64,000 nucleotides of DNA from Platycnemis pennipes. Lineage: Eukaryota > Arthropoda > Insecta > Odonata > Platycnemididae. A program made the translations under genes and the position numbers. The stretch is taken from positions 86,593,656-86,657,655 of the forward strand of contig OW121847.1 of assembly GCA_933228895.1 (NCBI GenBank), read 5' to 3'. Below, piece after piece: positions 37,524-50,569 of this stretch (position 1 is the first letter of the stretch; each line of letters starts with the position of its first letter). The notes below the pieces were generated by a model, which was given only the letters and a program-made list of their open reading frames with translations, was not told the origin of the DNA and searched no databases.

Positions 37524-40511
37524 GTGAGTACTTTGTTTACTACTGCTATTGGGTCTTTCAGAAGATAAACAATGCGTTTGTCGCTTGTGTTAGTGCGTCC
37601 ATTCAATCCAATATGGCCGCAGAATGTTTATGTCCCACGCTGAATTAACAGGCTATTTAAAGAAATTGGTGCGCTCATTCAACTGTATGGATTTTTAAAA
37701 TCTTACCTTGTGTATGCTGCAGTGATGGTATGCCATGACCATCATCTTAGTGGTTGTAGTTACGGCTGTCAAAACGAAAACATCGGTGCGGTTTCTTCGT
37801 GTGACTGACAGCTTTCGTTGTTATCGTGTGTTGTGTGGTACATGTGCGTAGATTTACAGTGTCCGTGTGCAGCTCTCGACAGATAGTAATATGCCTATCT
37901 GATAAGCAATATTTTCACCTGGTGCGTGTGCTCATACCACCTGCGAGCACATGGTCTTCAAGCACGTTTTCGATGTAATAGCGGTGGGGAACACTGAGCA
38001 CATAGGTCACGAATAGTTACGTTAGTGTGAAGTGTGTGTTATGTAAGAAGGTAGTGTTCAATTCCCGTCGCAATTTTGATGGGGATCTTTCTGTCATTGT
38101 TTGCGTAGTGCAATCTTTCCAATTCTTCCGTGTTGTTTAGTGTACAAGTGTAGTGAGTTGATGTGTGATCTCAACGAACGATTTGTTTCATAGGCAAGTC
38201 ATTGATTGTGATCACCCACGCCCATGCTTGCTGTGTTTTGACTGCGGATGCGGAAGTAGTGAAATAGTTAGGGCATAAAACTTCTCTCTTAGTTCAATTC
38301 ATATACATTCCGTCAAAGATAATCTCTCGCGCTGGCAAGCCTCAGTTAATCATTCTATTTACTGACTTCCTACTGGCCACGCTAATCGTGGTCATCGACG
38401 CAATTTTATGTTTATGTCAGTAAATTTTGTGTTGGCCCTAAAGCACTTCGTTGCAAGGTGGCTGTGGGCTGTCGGTGTGGAGCCTGATAGTCCGACAATG
38501 ATAGCGGATGTACCTGCACTTTACCGCATGACAGTGGCTGATCACTCTTAGTTTTTTTGGGAGCAAAAGAAATTGGGATTGCCGAAGTGCACATTTTACC
38601 TTTTGCATTCGATCTGATCCGGTACCAAATCTTTGTTGAGCACGCTGTTTTGTTCGTTCGTTGCATGCGGTGTAATCATAAGAGTTCGAAGTCTGTGCCA
38701 TTGGAAATCATGTTTTAGATAAGCATCTTTCATTCACGGTGTCCTATTGATCAAATTGGATTCTTGTTTGACATGATCTAGCCTTTATTATACCGGAAAT
38801 ATTACAAAATATTGTGTTCTACTTGGGGTTAAAATTTGACAGGCAATGGAAAATACCTGTATTTATTTTTATTGCACGTGTTGGTCATATTTGCCTTTTT
38901 TTTAAATATTGTTCGTAGCGATAAACTTTTCAAAAATTTGAATTTTCTTAAATCTAATTGTCTACCAAGATTCCATTTCACTTTAAGACTTTAATAGGAT
39001 TCTAGGAATACAAATATGTTGCATGTTTGTGTTTAATGTAAGTTTATGTGTCCAGGAGTAATAGAATCTGATCGAGTGTGCCTTATTTTGCTAGTTGTTA
39101 TTGTGGAAAGTGATGTTTAAGAGATGAAGGTTATCGAATTCGACATTTTTTGTACAGGAAACGGAAGGATTACATTAAGGAATATGTATATTGAGTATGG
39201 TTTAATTTGGTTTTCTATCACCGGGGAGGCATTCGAATTTTGTTGTTGTGAAAAGGCGAAGTAATTTTACCACTTACGCGGGAAATAGCGTATTTATATT
39301 TCTTTTTATAGAAAGCCTTCCCGAAAAAAATATTCTCATTTAGTTTTCGTGAAATGACTTTTTTGCGAAGTTATCTCATTAATAAAATTAAGCATGATCT
39401 ATTTCTTGGTAAAAATTATGCTGTCGAGAGTTGTTTAAAATAAAAATGATGCCTACGGTGTTTGCGAATTTTACTGCACACACCTTAAAATGGCTTCATG
39501 TGCTATCATTGCTATTCATGTGCTTCATGGCTAAATATATTATATGAAATCTATGTACATTCATTTTATAGTTGTTGTTATTTTGATTGATGATAAGTAT
39601 CGGATTTTATTTTGTTCACCTGCTTCAGAGATTACATTAAGCGCCTTGAGTTTGACGACGTGAAACTGTAATATTAATAAAGTCTAGGACGAATTCGCCC
39701 ATGACGCCTTTTACTTTACCTCAATCGGGACTGATTGTTACTTCGTGAAATTTCATGGGAAGCATATTGACTAGAGACAGCGAATTTAAGCCTTTTTCAC
39801 CTAGGGCTAAGGTGCATAGTTTAGAAAAGACATCATAACTTCCCTGGAGTTCTAGATGTCTAATCCCAACGACACGGTGCGTATGTTTTAAGAGAATTTC
39901 ATCATTTAAATTCCGGCTCGAATGCCTCGATAGCCGCCAATTTCTCATTGGGTATTTGAATAACCAACCATGAGTCCGCGTGTGCGATAGAGAAAGACGA
40001 TTCCGGTCTGTCTGTGCCCGTTCAAAGTTGTACAGGTTTAAATCTTTCAATCAATCAAATTAGAGTTCTCTGTCTCTTTCCACACTCCACATCGAGTATT
40101 GAGTCTTTACTGGATGATGAACCTGCACTTCGGAATGCCGGTGTGAAATCGTTGCTTGGACATACCATTTGGGAATGGCTTCAGTGATGTTCTGATCGCA
40201 GTGTGAGGAGAGAGCCAGGTCCTACCCCAACGGGTACTCTTCGTGTAATGCCCCACGTCGTACGGTATTTCCCGATGATTTCTTTGCTTTCATCGTAATG
40301 AGTAACCAAAGTTTGGGCTCTTCGTAACGTCTTGCCCCTTTTCCTGATTTTTTTAATTAATGTCCGTCTTATTTGTAAATTAAATATTATTACATGTGGG
40401 CATGATTACACTTCACATTAATTTCCTGCGACGCCAGGTCCGAATCCCCTCGCATAGGACCGTGTGATGTAACTCTGGGATATCCCCAAGTTAGTATATC
40501 CTTAATTTGTC
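37524..40511 (+). other. Putative first intron, proximal part
   Basis: Single-copy-looking AT-rich sequence with moderate CpG content at 37.7-38.7 kb. The minus-strand frame 39721-40050 (109 codons, Arg/His/Leu-rich) matches nothing I recognise. No splice-supported exon. Confidence 0.45.
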
Positions 40512-41147
40512 TTTGTAAATCTTGTCATTTGGAATATGCTGCCAGTGTATGGGATCCCTACGAAATCGGTCTAAGTAATGAACTTGAACGTGTGCAGCGA
40601 AGATCGGCAAGATTTGTAAAGGGACGATACGATAATTATATTAGCGTAACCAGTCTATTAAATGAATTGAAATGGGAATCATTGTCAGATCGCAGGTTGA
40701 AATTTAGACTTAATCTGTTCCACAAATTCCAAGGCAATATTTTCAGTGATGATGTTAAAAATATTTTACGAACCCCAACTTACTATGGCAGACTGGACCA
40801 TAATCATAAAGTTAGAGAAATTGATTGCCGAACTGACCGATTCAAAATGTCCTTTTTCCCTCGCACAATAAGAGATACGAATAACGGTAAATATGTCCTA
40901 TCGGAGAGTAGCAATGAATAGCATTGGTAGCTGCATGTTGGTATGAGTACTTAAAGCTAACCCTACTAACAGAATGTTTTTGCATGTTTTATTTGCAATT
41001 TCTATCTTTTTTAAATAGTGTAGTTCTGACTACTATATTAATACTATTCCTTTTTTATGCATGATATGTAGTGCATGTTTGGTGAGCAATCACCCACTGC
41101 CACACACCCTTGTGGTGGCTTGCAGGGTATTATGTAGATGTAGATGA
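40512..41147 (+). mobile_element. CR1-like LINE, 5'-truncated 3' end
   Basis: The open frame reads CHLEYAASVWDPY, then ELERVQRRSARFVKGRY, the stretch that closes CR1/Jockey-type reverse transcriptases, and ends DTNNGKYVLSESSNE-stop at 40921. A 3' UTR of about 220 bases follows and ends in a (GTAGAT)n-type tail TATGTAGATGTAGATGAA, typical of CR1-group elements. The element is severely 5'-truncated but the frame is intact. Confidence 0.85.
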
Positions 41148-44100
41148 ATTTCATTTGCCCCCAATCTACTCTGCTACTAAATATTCGAAATCCTTTCAGA
41201 TAAGTGCATTTATTTTGAATTTTCGAGGAGGATATCGGCGTATTTGGTTGTGTGCTTCCTTATGACGAACAAACACGTATGTAATGTATGCACATTGTAG
41301 AAATGGCTGATGCGATATTATATCGGTTTGACTTCCATCATATTATCTCTTGTGTAAGACGCACATTTTGTTGTTACATTTTTTCTTGGGATGTATATAT
41401 ACATGTATATTCTGGGCTTATGGGGAGTTAAATTTATGATTCCCGCGTTAAAGGTAGTTTCCCATCGTAATGGAACGTGTTTGGCGATTATTATTCACCC
41501 ATGGAGGATGCGAATGAAATTCGCTGAATCCGTATACGTGGTATGGATTGGAAAAACTCCTCATATGTTGTGTATCGGAAGTAGGGATTAGTGGCGATCC
41601 GTGAAATCTTGCGATTTACCAATAATGCCCATCCACCGTCTGGTCTCTTGCGTAAGGAACCGCCAAGTTACGCTTTCCACTTAGATGAATACATTAACAC
41701 GTTCTATGGATGCTTATTTTATCCGCTTTGAGAAACGCATCTTTTGATTCAAAGGCAAAAAATGTTCTCACTTTCCTGTGAGGGTAGTCTAAATATACTA
41801 TTTGTCAATTATCAATTTTGTTTCGACTTTAAAACAAGCTTATATCGATTTTTAACACCGTTATTTAAATGAAGGAGTGCGTTTTCTTTTTCATTTGGTT
41901 AGTTTACGGTACGTAGTTCTTCAATTTTCGCTGCATTAGTAGATGCTGCAGTATTCGCTGTTTTGCTGCAGTATTTTGTAGATATTACCTTTTGATCGTT
42001 CTCAATTTTATGCTGATAATAAATATTTTTTTAATTTTGCATTCGGTGTACCTAGCTTTTGTTAGGAATTCCGGGGTGGTCGGGTTCTCCTTCTCTCCCC
42101 GGCAGCCGTTTGCCAAATTATCCTTGGACTAATCCCTCAACGTCCCTGTGTGTCGGTCGGTGATGCTTATTCTACCATCTGAGAGTGTTTATCTTTGTAA
42201 TCCGAGCGAGAATGAAGTGTGTATCTCATTCGAGTGCTCCACATTCCGCTGCCTGACTTGGTTGTTAAACCTCGCCGAGGCGTCCTTCGTGCTGATGCTA
42301 CCCTCTCTTGCTCTCCTCCGATCCGTCGTCCATCAGGACCAGTTCCCTTCCAGTTCAGTGAATGCGATGGAGGAAAACTGGAGCGGATTCGCACCCTTGC
42401 GGGGTGCCTTCGGAATGCTCGTCCCATGGATGTCGGTCGGTTTGCGGCGTCTCAATCGGTAATCGCTCGATCGGCTGTCTCCGCGCCTATGCTCAGGCCA
42501 CGACGGACCCAGGCGTGCTCGCGGAAAGTGCCGTTTCTTTGTTTTTTTTTTCTGTCCTTTTTTCGTCGTTTCGCGTCAATTATACACCTTGATTTCCCGT
42601 ATCTCTCGGCGCCGTTACAAACCTGATATGGATTTGTTTACCGGTGGCGATTGTATTTGCTAATGTTGAATCAGATCGAGTCTTAAAATTATTCAGAGAA
42701 TTTTCTATAGAAAACTTAAGTGGGAAAGAAGATTTTAATGGGCTAAACTAGAAAGGGAATCCATAATTCTCATCCGAATCAAGCAAAGTTAAGACAATTA
42801 GAAAAAGTCCACGTACTCAGTCACTTCTGACATCGAAGCTGAAGATGCCGGGTTCGATATACTTGTACGAGATATAAAGAACTCCACTCTTTCCCTTTGC
42901 GATTCGGGGTTGTGGCCGAACAAAGGAAAAAAGGTATGATGACAAAAAATGAAATTCAAGAAGAACACACAAATGCGCAAATTTTACGGTCCTCATACTC
43001 CTCCTTGGTGTCTTCCCGGTGATAGTGAAGAAATGGATGTCCATTATCATCTTTGGGATTGGGAAATTAACTCGAGAGAGGCTGGGTGAAATTTATATTT
43101 GGGCAAGTCGACGTCATGTAAGACCCAATCACTATTGGGGCCCCTATTTCTTCTGTTTCGTGGGAGAATCAATCACTATCACCATAGGCGCTGTTAAATC
43201 AATTTCCCCGTTCCTCGTGTCCCATTGGTTATCATAAGATCATGACGAGGCAATTCACGTCCCGTGTATTATTTTTTCTATTTTTTTCGCCGCCATGCTT
43301 TAATTTTCGACAGTTAGAAATGCCTTGAGGAGGGACCAAGGAGGTTAGAATATACTGGAGGAGGCATTGGCATGCTAGCATATGGGTGACAATGAAGTCA
43401 GAACGCGGGGGTGCTTGGGAAGGATTAAGCCCACCTACTCCTTGCAGAGCATTGCGTTTTATACGGCCTCTTAGGGCGACTTCACGTGTGTTAAAACATA
43501 AATAACAATTAAACGTACCCAAGCATCGCAGCGACATCAGTTAATCATCATAAGGTATTTAATTCGCGATTTAATATATTTAGTGGCATTACCCTGGTAG
43601 TTATTTTTTTTTAGTTGAACCGGTTTGAATTTAACCAATTAAAACTAAATATTTGCCGCATTTCGGTGTGTTTCCGCACTTCCCTCTTGTTTCATTGACG
43701 AATTTTAGAGATTCATATTTTCAATTTTCATCCTGATAAGTAGTACTACTTGTCGTTTTATGTCGTGCAAAGCAACTTAACCCGTACGAGTATCGCGAGC
43801 CGCTAGCCCGTGTGTCGTACCTATCAAAATCTTTGCGAATCAGCTGCGATGACTCCTCCAGTACATTCTAGACTCCTTGGGTGGGACGGATGCACTAGCA
43901 AGTCACCCTTTTGTAACGGAGCAAGTGGTCACTGTCTCTTCAATTGTTGCCTCTCTTTTGAGATACGCGCGAGAATGGAGTGACGCCAGAGACCGTCTCC
44001 AGCGCGCACGGTGCTGGATATCATCTCTGAAACGACCGGAAGTGTTGCGAATAGGCTCTTGGTTGAGGGAGGGTGACGTTTTTTATTCGCGTGAGTGATG

Positions 44101-47100
44101 CCTTGTCCAGTAATTTTGTTCACGATTGCTTTGAAGCATGCCGCCCTGTCAGGCATGGGCATGAGATTTCATTCCTCCCGCTAGTCCATTATCCGTGCGG
44201 TTTAATTGAACCACGCCGTATTCGTTGTCTTAAATTTAATATCGGTCGTTTCGATCCCATTTGTTCAGATAACAAGCGGCTACAATTCTGCATTGTTGCC
44301 GAAAAGAAATAACTACATATTGACGCGTTGTATCTGCAAGTGTAAGTAGTTAGATCGATTCGATTTTAGGTATATTATATTCGATATTCGCACGAATTGC
44401 CATGTTTTTGTTATACCTTCTAATTTTAGGTATTTTTTGTTCTCTAAGTAAATCTATCTAGAGTACGGTTCAGTTGTGGTTTTAATGACCTTTCATTGAT
44501 TCCTTGTCATTTTACACTTCCGGAAGTGTCCCCCATGTTGTTTTGTGGGCTTGTAAATTTGCATTTCCGTTTAGTGTTCGTGAGATAATTGATTCGAACC
44601 AATGTTGATTTCATTTTGTATTGTATTTTTCAAGAACGCTTTAAATGATAAATCAAAGCAAAATGAAGTCGCGAACGATGCTTTTTATTTATTCAAAATG
44701 TTTTTTAATAGCGGAAAAAATATTTTTGTGAATTATGTAACTCGCTAATTTACCGAGCCGTTAATACGTATCTACTCAATTTTATCGTCACTGTCATTTT
44801 GCTATCCACGTTTTCTGCTTGGATAGTTCTAATGTGTTGCGATCAACGTGCATTTCACTCTGTTGTGAAATTGATATCCTTTCCACTAGTATTAAAAATT
44901 TATCTCACCAGGTGTCATTTTGCTGCATTTACTTTAGGAGTTACCGTAATAAATGCAAATTTCGCAGTGAAATTTTTATTTTAATAAGGCGATTAACAAT
45001 CTAGAGCGCTACTTGGATAAATGGGCCACCTTAAGCGGTTTCATTTCTTATTTAGTTAGTTTTATTTTACCATCGATGGAATAACAGTTGATTTCCTCGA
45101 AAGGTTCTTGCATAATTCACTTTGTAGGTAGGCTTATGTGTGGCTGGGTATGTGATAATTATGCTGAGGACCTAAAGATGTTTAATTTAGTTATATCTAT
45201 TTTGTTTTCTATATTATGATGTGGAGTTTTCTTCGAAAACAACCCTTTCTCATTTTTTCTAAAGCTTCATCAGTAATGATTATTCCTTATCCACGCGCAT
45301 TGCATTAGCGTGCATTCGGCCACTCTTAAAACATTCAGTAGGTAGTGTTTTTTCTTTGATCGACTAACATCTGAAAAACAATTCAATGAAATAGCATTAT
45401 AGCACGCCAATAAAATCTCGTTTTGGTGCTATGCTTGCTTTTCAATGGTGTAAGATACGCTTTTTTAAATTTTCCTCTTATCAACATTAGTATGTAATTT
45501 TGTATGTATGTATATCCTTTGTATCGATGTAATCGATGCTACTTAAGAACAGCAATAGATCAAGCTGTTCGGTAGTAATGTCCAAGGGCGGACGTGAACT
45601 GAAGTCGCCGCCTTTTCTTTAATTCTCCTGAGACAGAAAGTAACTCTAGAAGGTTTAATTAAACCCTAACTGGGAATATAATGATTATGATTCTTTTAAA
45701 TTTTAATTTGTTGCCTTGAATCGTCCCCAAGCGGTTTATGTGTCGATAAAACCGTTCATCTAATTTTATTCATAATATTTTGTTGTGATACTTGATATCG
45801 CTGTGTTTGTGGGGTAAGAGTTTCTGATATACATTTGTTCATCTATGCGTTGTGATATTCTACCCTATGTTCTCGCTATGTTCACATGTCTATTGCTGGT
45901 AAGTTGCATGTTTCTTCGGAAATTAGTGGCAAAGTTTTTCCGCTACATAAGGCTTTAATACTCAGTATAATTGTCCTAATTTACTTCGTAAAATTCTGAA
46001 GGATTTCCCGTAAGGACCACAAAAGTCAACTACGCTCCTTTCCTACGTCCCCTACTTTTATGGCAAATATTTAGTCACTAACCATAAATCCTTTTTTCAG
46101 TCAACCGTCTTGGACTTATTCAATCAGTGAAGATCATATACTTGCCTTTTGTCTGTGAGCCTCGCAAAATGCCTACGAAGCGAGGATTGGTCATTAAGGC
46201 CATCTCAAGCGTAAAATTGCTGAAACGTATGTTTCTGGGCCACGTATTTGTCGTCGGTGTAACCGAGGTTTAGTCATCATTTGTTGGGCCAGCGTAGTGT
46301 CTTGTCATACGTGTCTAGCATGTGCTCTTTCGGCTACGATTCGCTAGTTTGCTAGTGGTCTTCCCTTGGCACGAGAAGCATGTTCCGACACGTTCTGATG
46401 ATCCCAGGCCCTTCTGTAATAGCTTTTTAAAGGTACACATATAGTTTGACGTGGACAATTTTGCATATGAATTTCGGGATTTTGACCAGTAGCGCGTTGA
46501 AGTTACTGGAATGCAACAGCAGTATTCTACACGGTCACCCTTATGGTTGCATTGGCATATGCGTGTGAAGTGTTGGGAATTTTTTTTTTTTTTTCAATTT
46601 TGATGTAAGCAATTCGTGGATGGATGAAATATTCCTTTCCCGCTCTTGCAGTGTTATTCAGTTGTCATTCCCGATGCAATGTAGCTGATTGTTGGTTCTC
46701 GGGCTAGACCTTTGATCATTATTGCCTTTTTCATTAGAAAATAGCGTAGGGGAAATATAGCGTATTGCTTGTGCCCATTCCTTCTCCATGCATTGTGAAC
46801 TTGTAGGTAAGTGATTGATACTTAAATCTACCCTTCGACGCAAAAGCATTTTATGGGTATAAATATTATCTCGTTATATGAAGAGAGCTTAAAAGATTTC
46901 TTCTTTCTACCAGTTGTATAGCAAGCATTCTGTCGATGTAATTGATTGTATGGTATAGCTATCCGCGTACAATTTTTGTTTGCACCAACTTAAAATTTCA
47001 ATATCTATTATAGTAGTGACCACATTAGATGGGGAGTCCTGTTGAAACTCCTTGTGGAAAAACGTTTGTGATTCTATGAGAGCTTAGTGTTTTTGGAAAC

Positions 47101-47350
47101 TCAAATCGTTCTTGATTAAAAAAAACTCAGCTTGAACGTTATTAATTCTATCAGTTATATCTACGCACTACCGTGCAAGTCTCCGCAGTTTTTGATGGAA
47201 GGGGAGAACTAGCCTATGCGTATTCTTTTGAAGTAGCGTTTCCATATATTTTGAAGAATTTTCGCATATTTTTGTGTATGTCAACAATATTTGGGCGTAA
47301 GTACTAATTTTTTAACTGAAGTGCACCCCGCCATGTTATCGTCACTGTGT
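41148..47350. other. Putative intron, AT-rich with one GC-rich patch
   Basis: No transposon ends or exons were recognised. A CpG-richer patch lies at about 42060-42620, with several overlapping frames on both strands that look composition-driven. A T16-18 homopolymer lies at about 46579-46594. The rest is plain AT-rich sequence. Confidence 0.45.
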
Positions 47351-47359
47351 ATGGATTTT

Positions 47360-47880
47360 TTAAAATACCGTAGGCTTCTTGCGACCGCTCGGCAATCTCT
47401 CTGCTTCGTCGTCTCCTGGACTCCAGAGTAGTGCATTCGGTGTAGTCGCGGAGGAATTCGCTCTCGTTCGGATTCGCCCCTGAACTGTTGCCCCTCGCTG
47501 CCCGCGGGCGTTTTCGGGAGTCAGCGGGCGGGAGGAATTTAAAACCGGACGTGGAGAAAGACCGTTTTCCCTTCTTTATTTTTTTTCTTCGAATCTTTTC
47601 AAGAGCGTCGAGGGACTCTGGGGTTTGGATCCGGCAGGGGTTTTTGATTGCGCGGATAAGGACGCGCGTCCTTATGGTGGCGATTTCTGTGCCCTTCGCG
47701 TTGCCCGCCGAGGGTCCTTCTGGAGCGGCTGCCGTCACGGTCCCAGCAGGATCACGGTCCTCCTCCCCAGTCGCTTAAATTCCTCCACGTCACTGCCCAC
47801 CGGAGGGAAGGTCGTGAGATAAATGTCTCTGTTTTGAGGGGCGGCGCGGCGTGGTAACCATTGGTTCTCCTCAAACTTGC
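47360..47880. other. GC/CpG-rich island
   Basis: A sharp rise in G+C and CpG in an AT-rich surround. Frames on both strands (144 codons minus, 96 plus) are mutual shadows with Arg/Pro/Ser-rich composition and no domain. More likely a regulatory or unmethylated island than a gene. Confidence 0.45.
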
Positions 47881-48579
47881 CCTAAACCGATGTGTACCTA
47901 CGGTTTTCAATTAAGAGATGTGTTTTCTTGCTTCAAGAGGACTTCCCGAAAGTCTGAACGTCATATTCCCAATGCCTAGTCATTGTCCGTAACAAGAAAG
48001 TGCAGTGCTCAATTTGTTTAGACCGTGGACGAGAAGGTACTTGTAGGTAAATCGTCAGAATTCTGAAGTCTGAATGATTTACCCACCTTGCATAAGCGCA
48101 TTATTTCTTCAGATAACTTTTCAATGCTTTAATGGTCAAAGTAGTCTGTTCTTCCGTATTTTACTGCCATTTCTCGTCCCCCAAGCGCCAGTTCTGGGGC
48201 GTGGACTGAAGTATTGCAGTCACTGGCGTCTCAGACATTCTGTAGCCTACGATACTTCTTTCACTTGTAAACTAGATCCCACCAGGCAACGTTTATCCTT
48301 TGTGGAACACTCATCAATTTCAGTTGCATGCATTCACCACCGTGTTTCTGTAGTTCGTTATTTGCTAGATTATTCCGATTGTACATGAGTGCCTTAATCC
48401 ATCGCACTCCAAAATTGTTTTGGCTTGCGCGCAACTCTCCTATTTGTGTTTGCACTTTTAATGGATGGTGATTACACTCACTTTGTCTTCCAATGGAGTG
48501 TTCGCTTTCTTTGTGAGCATTCGCTGAACATGAATAGGACAATTGTGACAACTCTATTAGTTGGTTTGGTCGGGAGTGA

Positions 48580-50260
48580 TCCCAGCCGCGTCTTTCCATC
48601 CGCAGCGGAGAGAGGTAGGGAGGGGAGGGGTGAGGTCGGTGCATTTGGGAGGAGAGATTTAGGAAGGCTCGTGTGAGATTAACCGTGGCGGAAGGGGATG
48701 AGAGAGGGAAGTTTTCAAAGGGAGGGAATGGTTTTTTTGTGACCTCGGTTAAGGGAAGAAGGGTAAAGGAGAGGTTTGTGCAGAGCGGAGGAGGTTCCCG
48801 CGAAAGGCCTTTCAATATTGCGATGTTTCGACTACGTTGCCCTTAACATTTCGTAGCAATTTATGTCTAATCGCCATGGCGGTACATTCCCTCTTCTACC
48901 TTCTCTTTAAATTTGCAAGGTACGTCTCTTCCTTAAAATTATTCTGGGTGATGAGGTAAGATGACAAGTAGGAAGAATGGATAGTGCCGTTGCCGATATC
49001 GCTACATGTTCGCGAAGGATGATTTGGATTAAGCTTACGATGCTTGGGAATTCGCACGGAATGAAAAACACGCGCAGAACGTGAAAGTTCCACAAATTTT
49101 AGTTCGGTACGACCGGTTTCAGCGATAAGGTGCCTCTGATGATGACGTCGTGGCGCTGAAACCGGTCGCAAGGAATGAAAGTTAGGGAAAAATTTTCATG
49201 GGTCGTGTATTTTTCATTCATGCAGATGATCTAATCATCTCATAATCGAAGGAAACGAATTATATACGGGAACATGTTGTTAAGGGCTTGTTTTTAAATG
49301 GGTTACCAACGTTGTGTAATGCATGAATGGCTTTACCACGAGAGATGAATGCTGCCGTCGAAAAATGAATGCACCTAGGTTTTGTCGCTCCGTAATATTG
49401 CGTTGCGAAACCACGTTACCCGCGTCTCGATATGATGGGATGGAGCTCTTCGTATCCCGATGCCGTTCGCCGTCGTCCATTCATGATCGCCTGAGGATGG
49501 CCAACGGGCGTGCTCATCCAGTGCGCGTCGTCACGACGCCTGGTAGGATTCCGCGACGCCCGGTCCGCACCGCCGTGCGAAATTTACGAATCCGAGCTCC
49601 CGGCTCTCATTCCTCTTAGGCAGGCGAGGCGTTTTCGGCCCGTTCGGCCGCCGCTGGACAGTCTGGTGGCCGCGTTGACCTGTTCCAGGCGGCAGGGGAG
49701 AGGAAAGGGGTGGGGCGCGACGGGGGGAAAGGGAGTGTGTTTCGAGAGGGAGGCGCTGGCTGGTTTCGGGAGGTTTGTGCGAGAGTGGGTCCGGAAGGCG
49801 GTGGTGTGGGTCGTCGGGGTCCCCGGGATGGTTGGATGGAAGAAAGCGAAGAGAGCCCGGTAAGGGGAGGGGGCTTTGCAAAGGGAAAGAGGGAGTAGTG
49901 CAAGGTTTGTGTGCAAAAGAAGAGCGAGGGAGAATGAGAGTGAGCATTGAGGAAGACCCTGGGGGAGAGGGGGTCAGGGAGGGGGGCGTGGCGGCTCCTT
50001 GAGGGACGGGTAAGGAGTATGGCGGGGGATGTAAGGGGGTTTTTCGGGTCGTTCTCGGTCTTCTCCCGCCCCGACCTCTCCTCTCCCTGTCGTAACCTTC
50101 CCCTGGCACACCTATACTGTCCGTCTCACGGAGAGAAAAGGTCCCTCTCTCGTTCTCCTCCTCTTGGTCTTGTCCTCTTCCCAGGCCTGCCAACCAAGAA
50201 TTCCGCGTTGGTGCCCCTCTCTCCCCCACCCTCCCTCTGTATCTCGTAGGGTTGGAATGG
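48580..50260. other. GC-rich purine/pyrimidine-skewed island
   Basis: 48.6-48.83 kb and 49.68-50.02 kb are strongly G/A-rich on the + strand. At about 50.05 kb the skew flips to C/T-rich (to 50.24 kb). Long frames on both strands (232 codons minus, 49531-50229) are Pro/Arg/Ser low complexity without any motif and are attributed to base composition. Confidence 0.5.
49110..49168 (+). repeat. Penelope-type hairpin with CTGATGA...GAAAC
   Basis: CGACCGGTTTCAGCG (49110-49124) and CGCTGAAACCGGTCG (49154-49168) are perfect 15-bp inverted repeats. The 29-base loop contains CTGATGA (49136-49142), and GAAAC (49158-49162) lies in the right arm. CTGANGA followed by GAAAC is the hammerhead core, but a canonical stem II is not obvious here. 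It is probably the terminal repeat of a Penelope-like element. Confidence 0.55.
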
Positions 50261-50569
50261 GGGTGGTTAATGCAACTTCCGAGGTCACTTGCCCCTCCCG
50301 AGGCTTTGGAGAGTGATTACGGAAGCGATGTTAATCGAGTTGATTCAGGAGTTCCGGTCAACGTGGCGTCGTCCCAATGTTTGTGGAAGGCGCCACGGGA
50401 TCTGTGGTCTATCGTGACTTGCGGAGGGCGTCGGGCACACAAGTGCGTAAGGTCCCTGCGGACTCCGAAGTTCATGCTCGCTGGAAGTCATTGACATGTT
50501 TTTGTCTCTACTCACTCCCCACTGGAACTCATTCTAATTCACATCTAAGTTATTCGCGGTAAGTTTCCA

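Noticed and set aside
39721..40050. 109-codon minus-strand frame
   Set aside because: No motif, no splice sites matching its frame, no repeat context. Treated as chance.
49531..50229. 232-codon minus-strand open frame
   Set aside because: Pro/Ser/Arg/Gly low complexity in a GC-rich skewed island. Other frames on both strands are open too, and there is no domain, splice context or start context.
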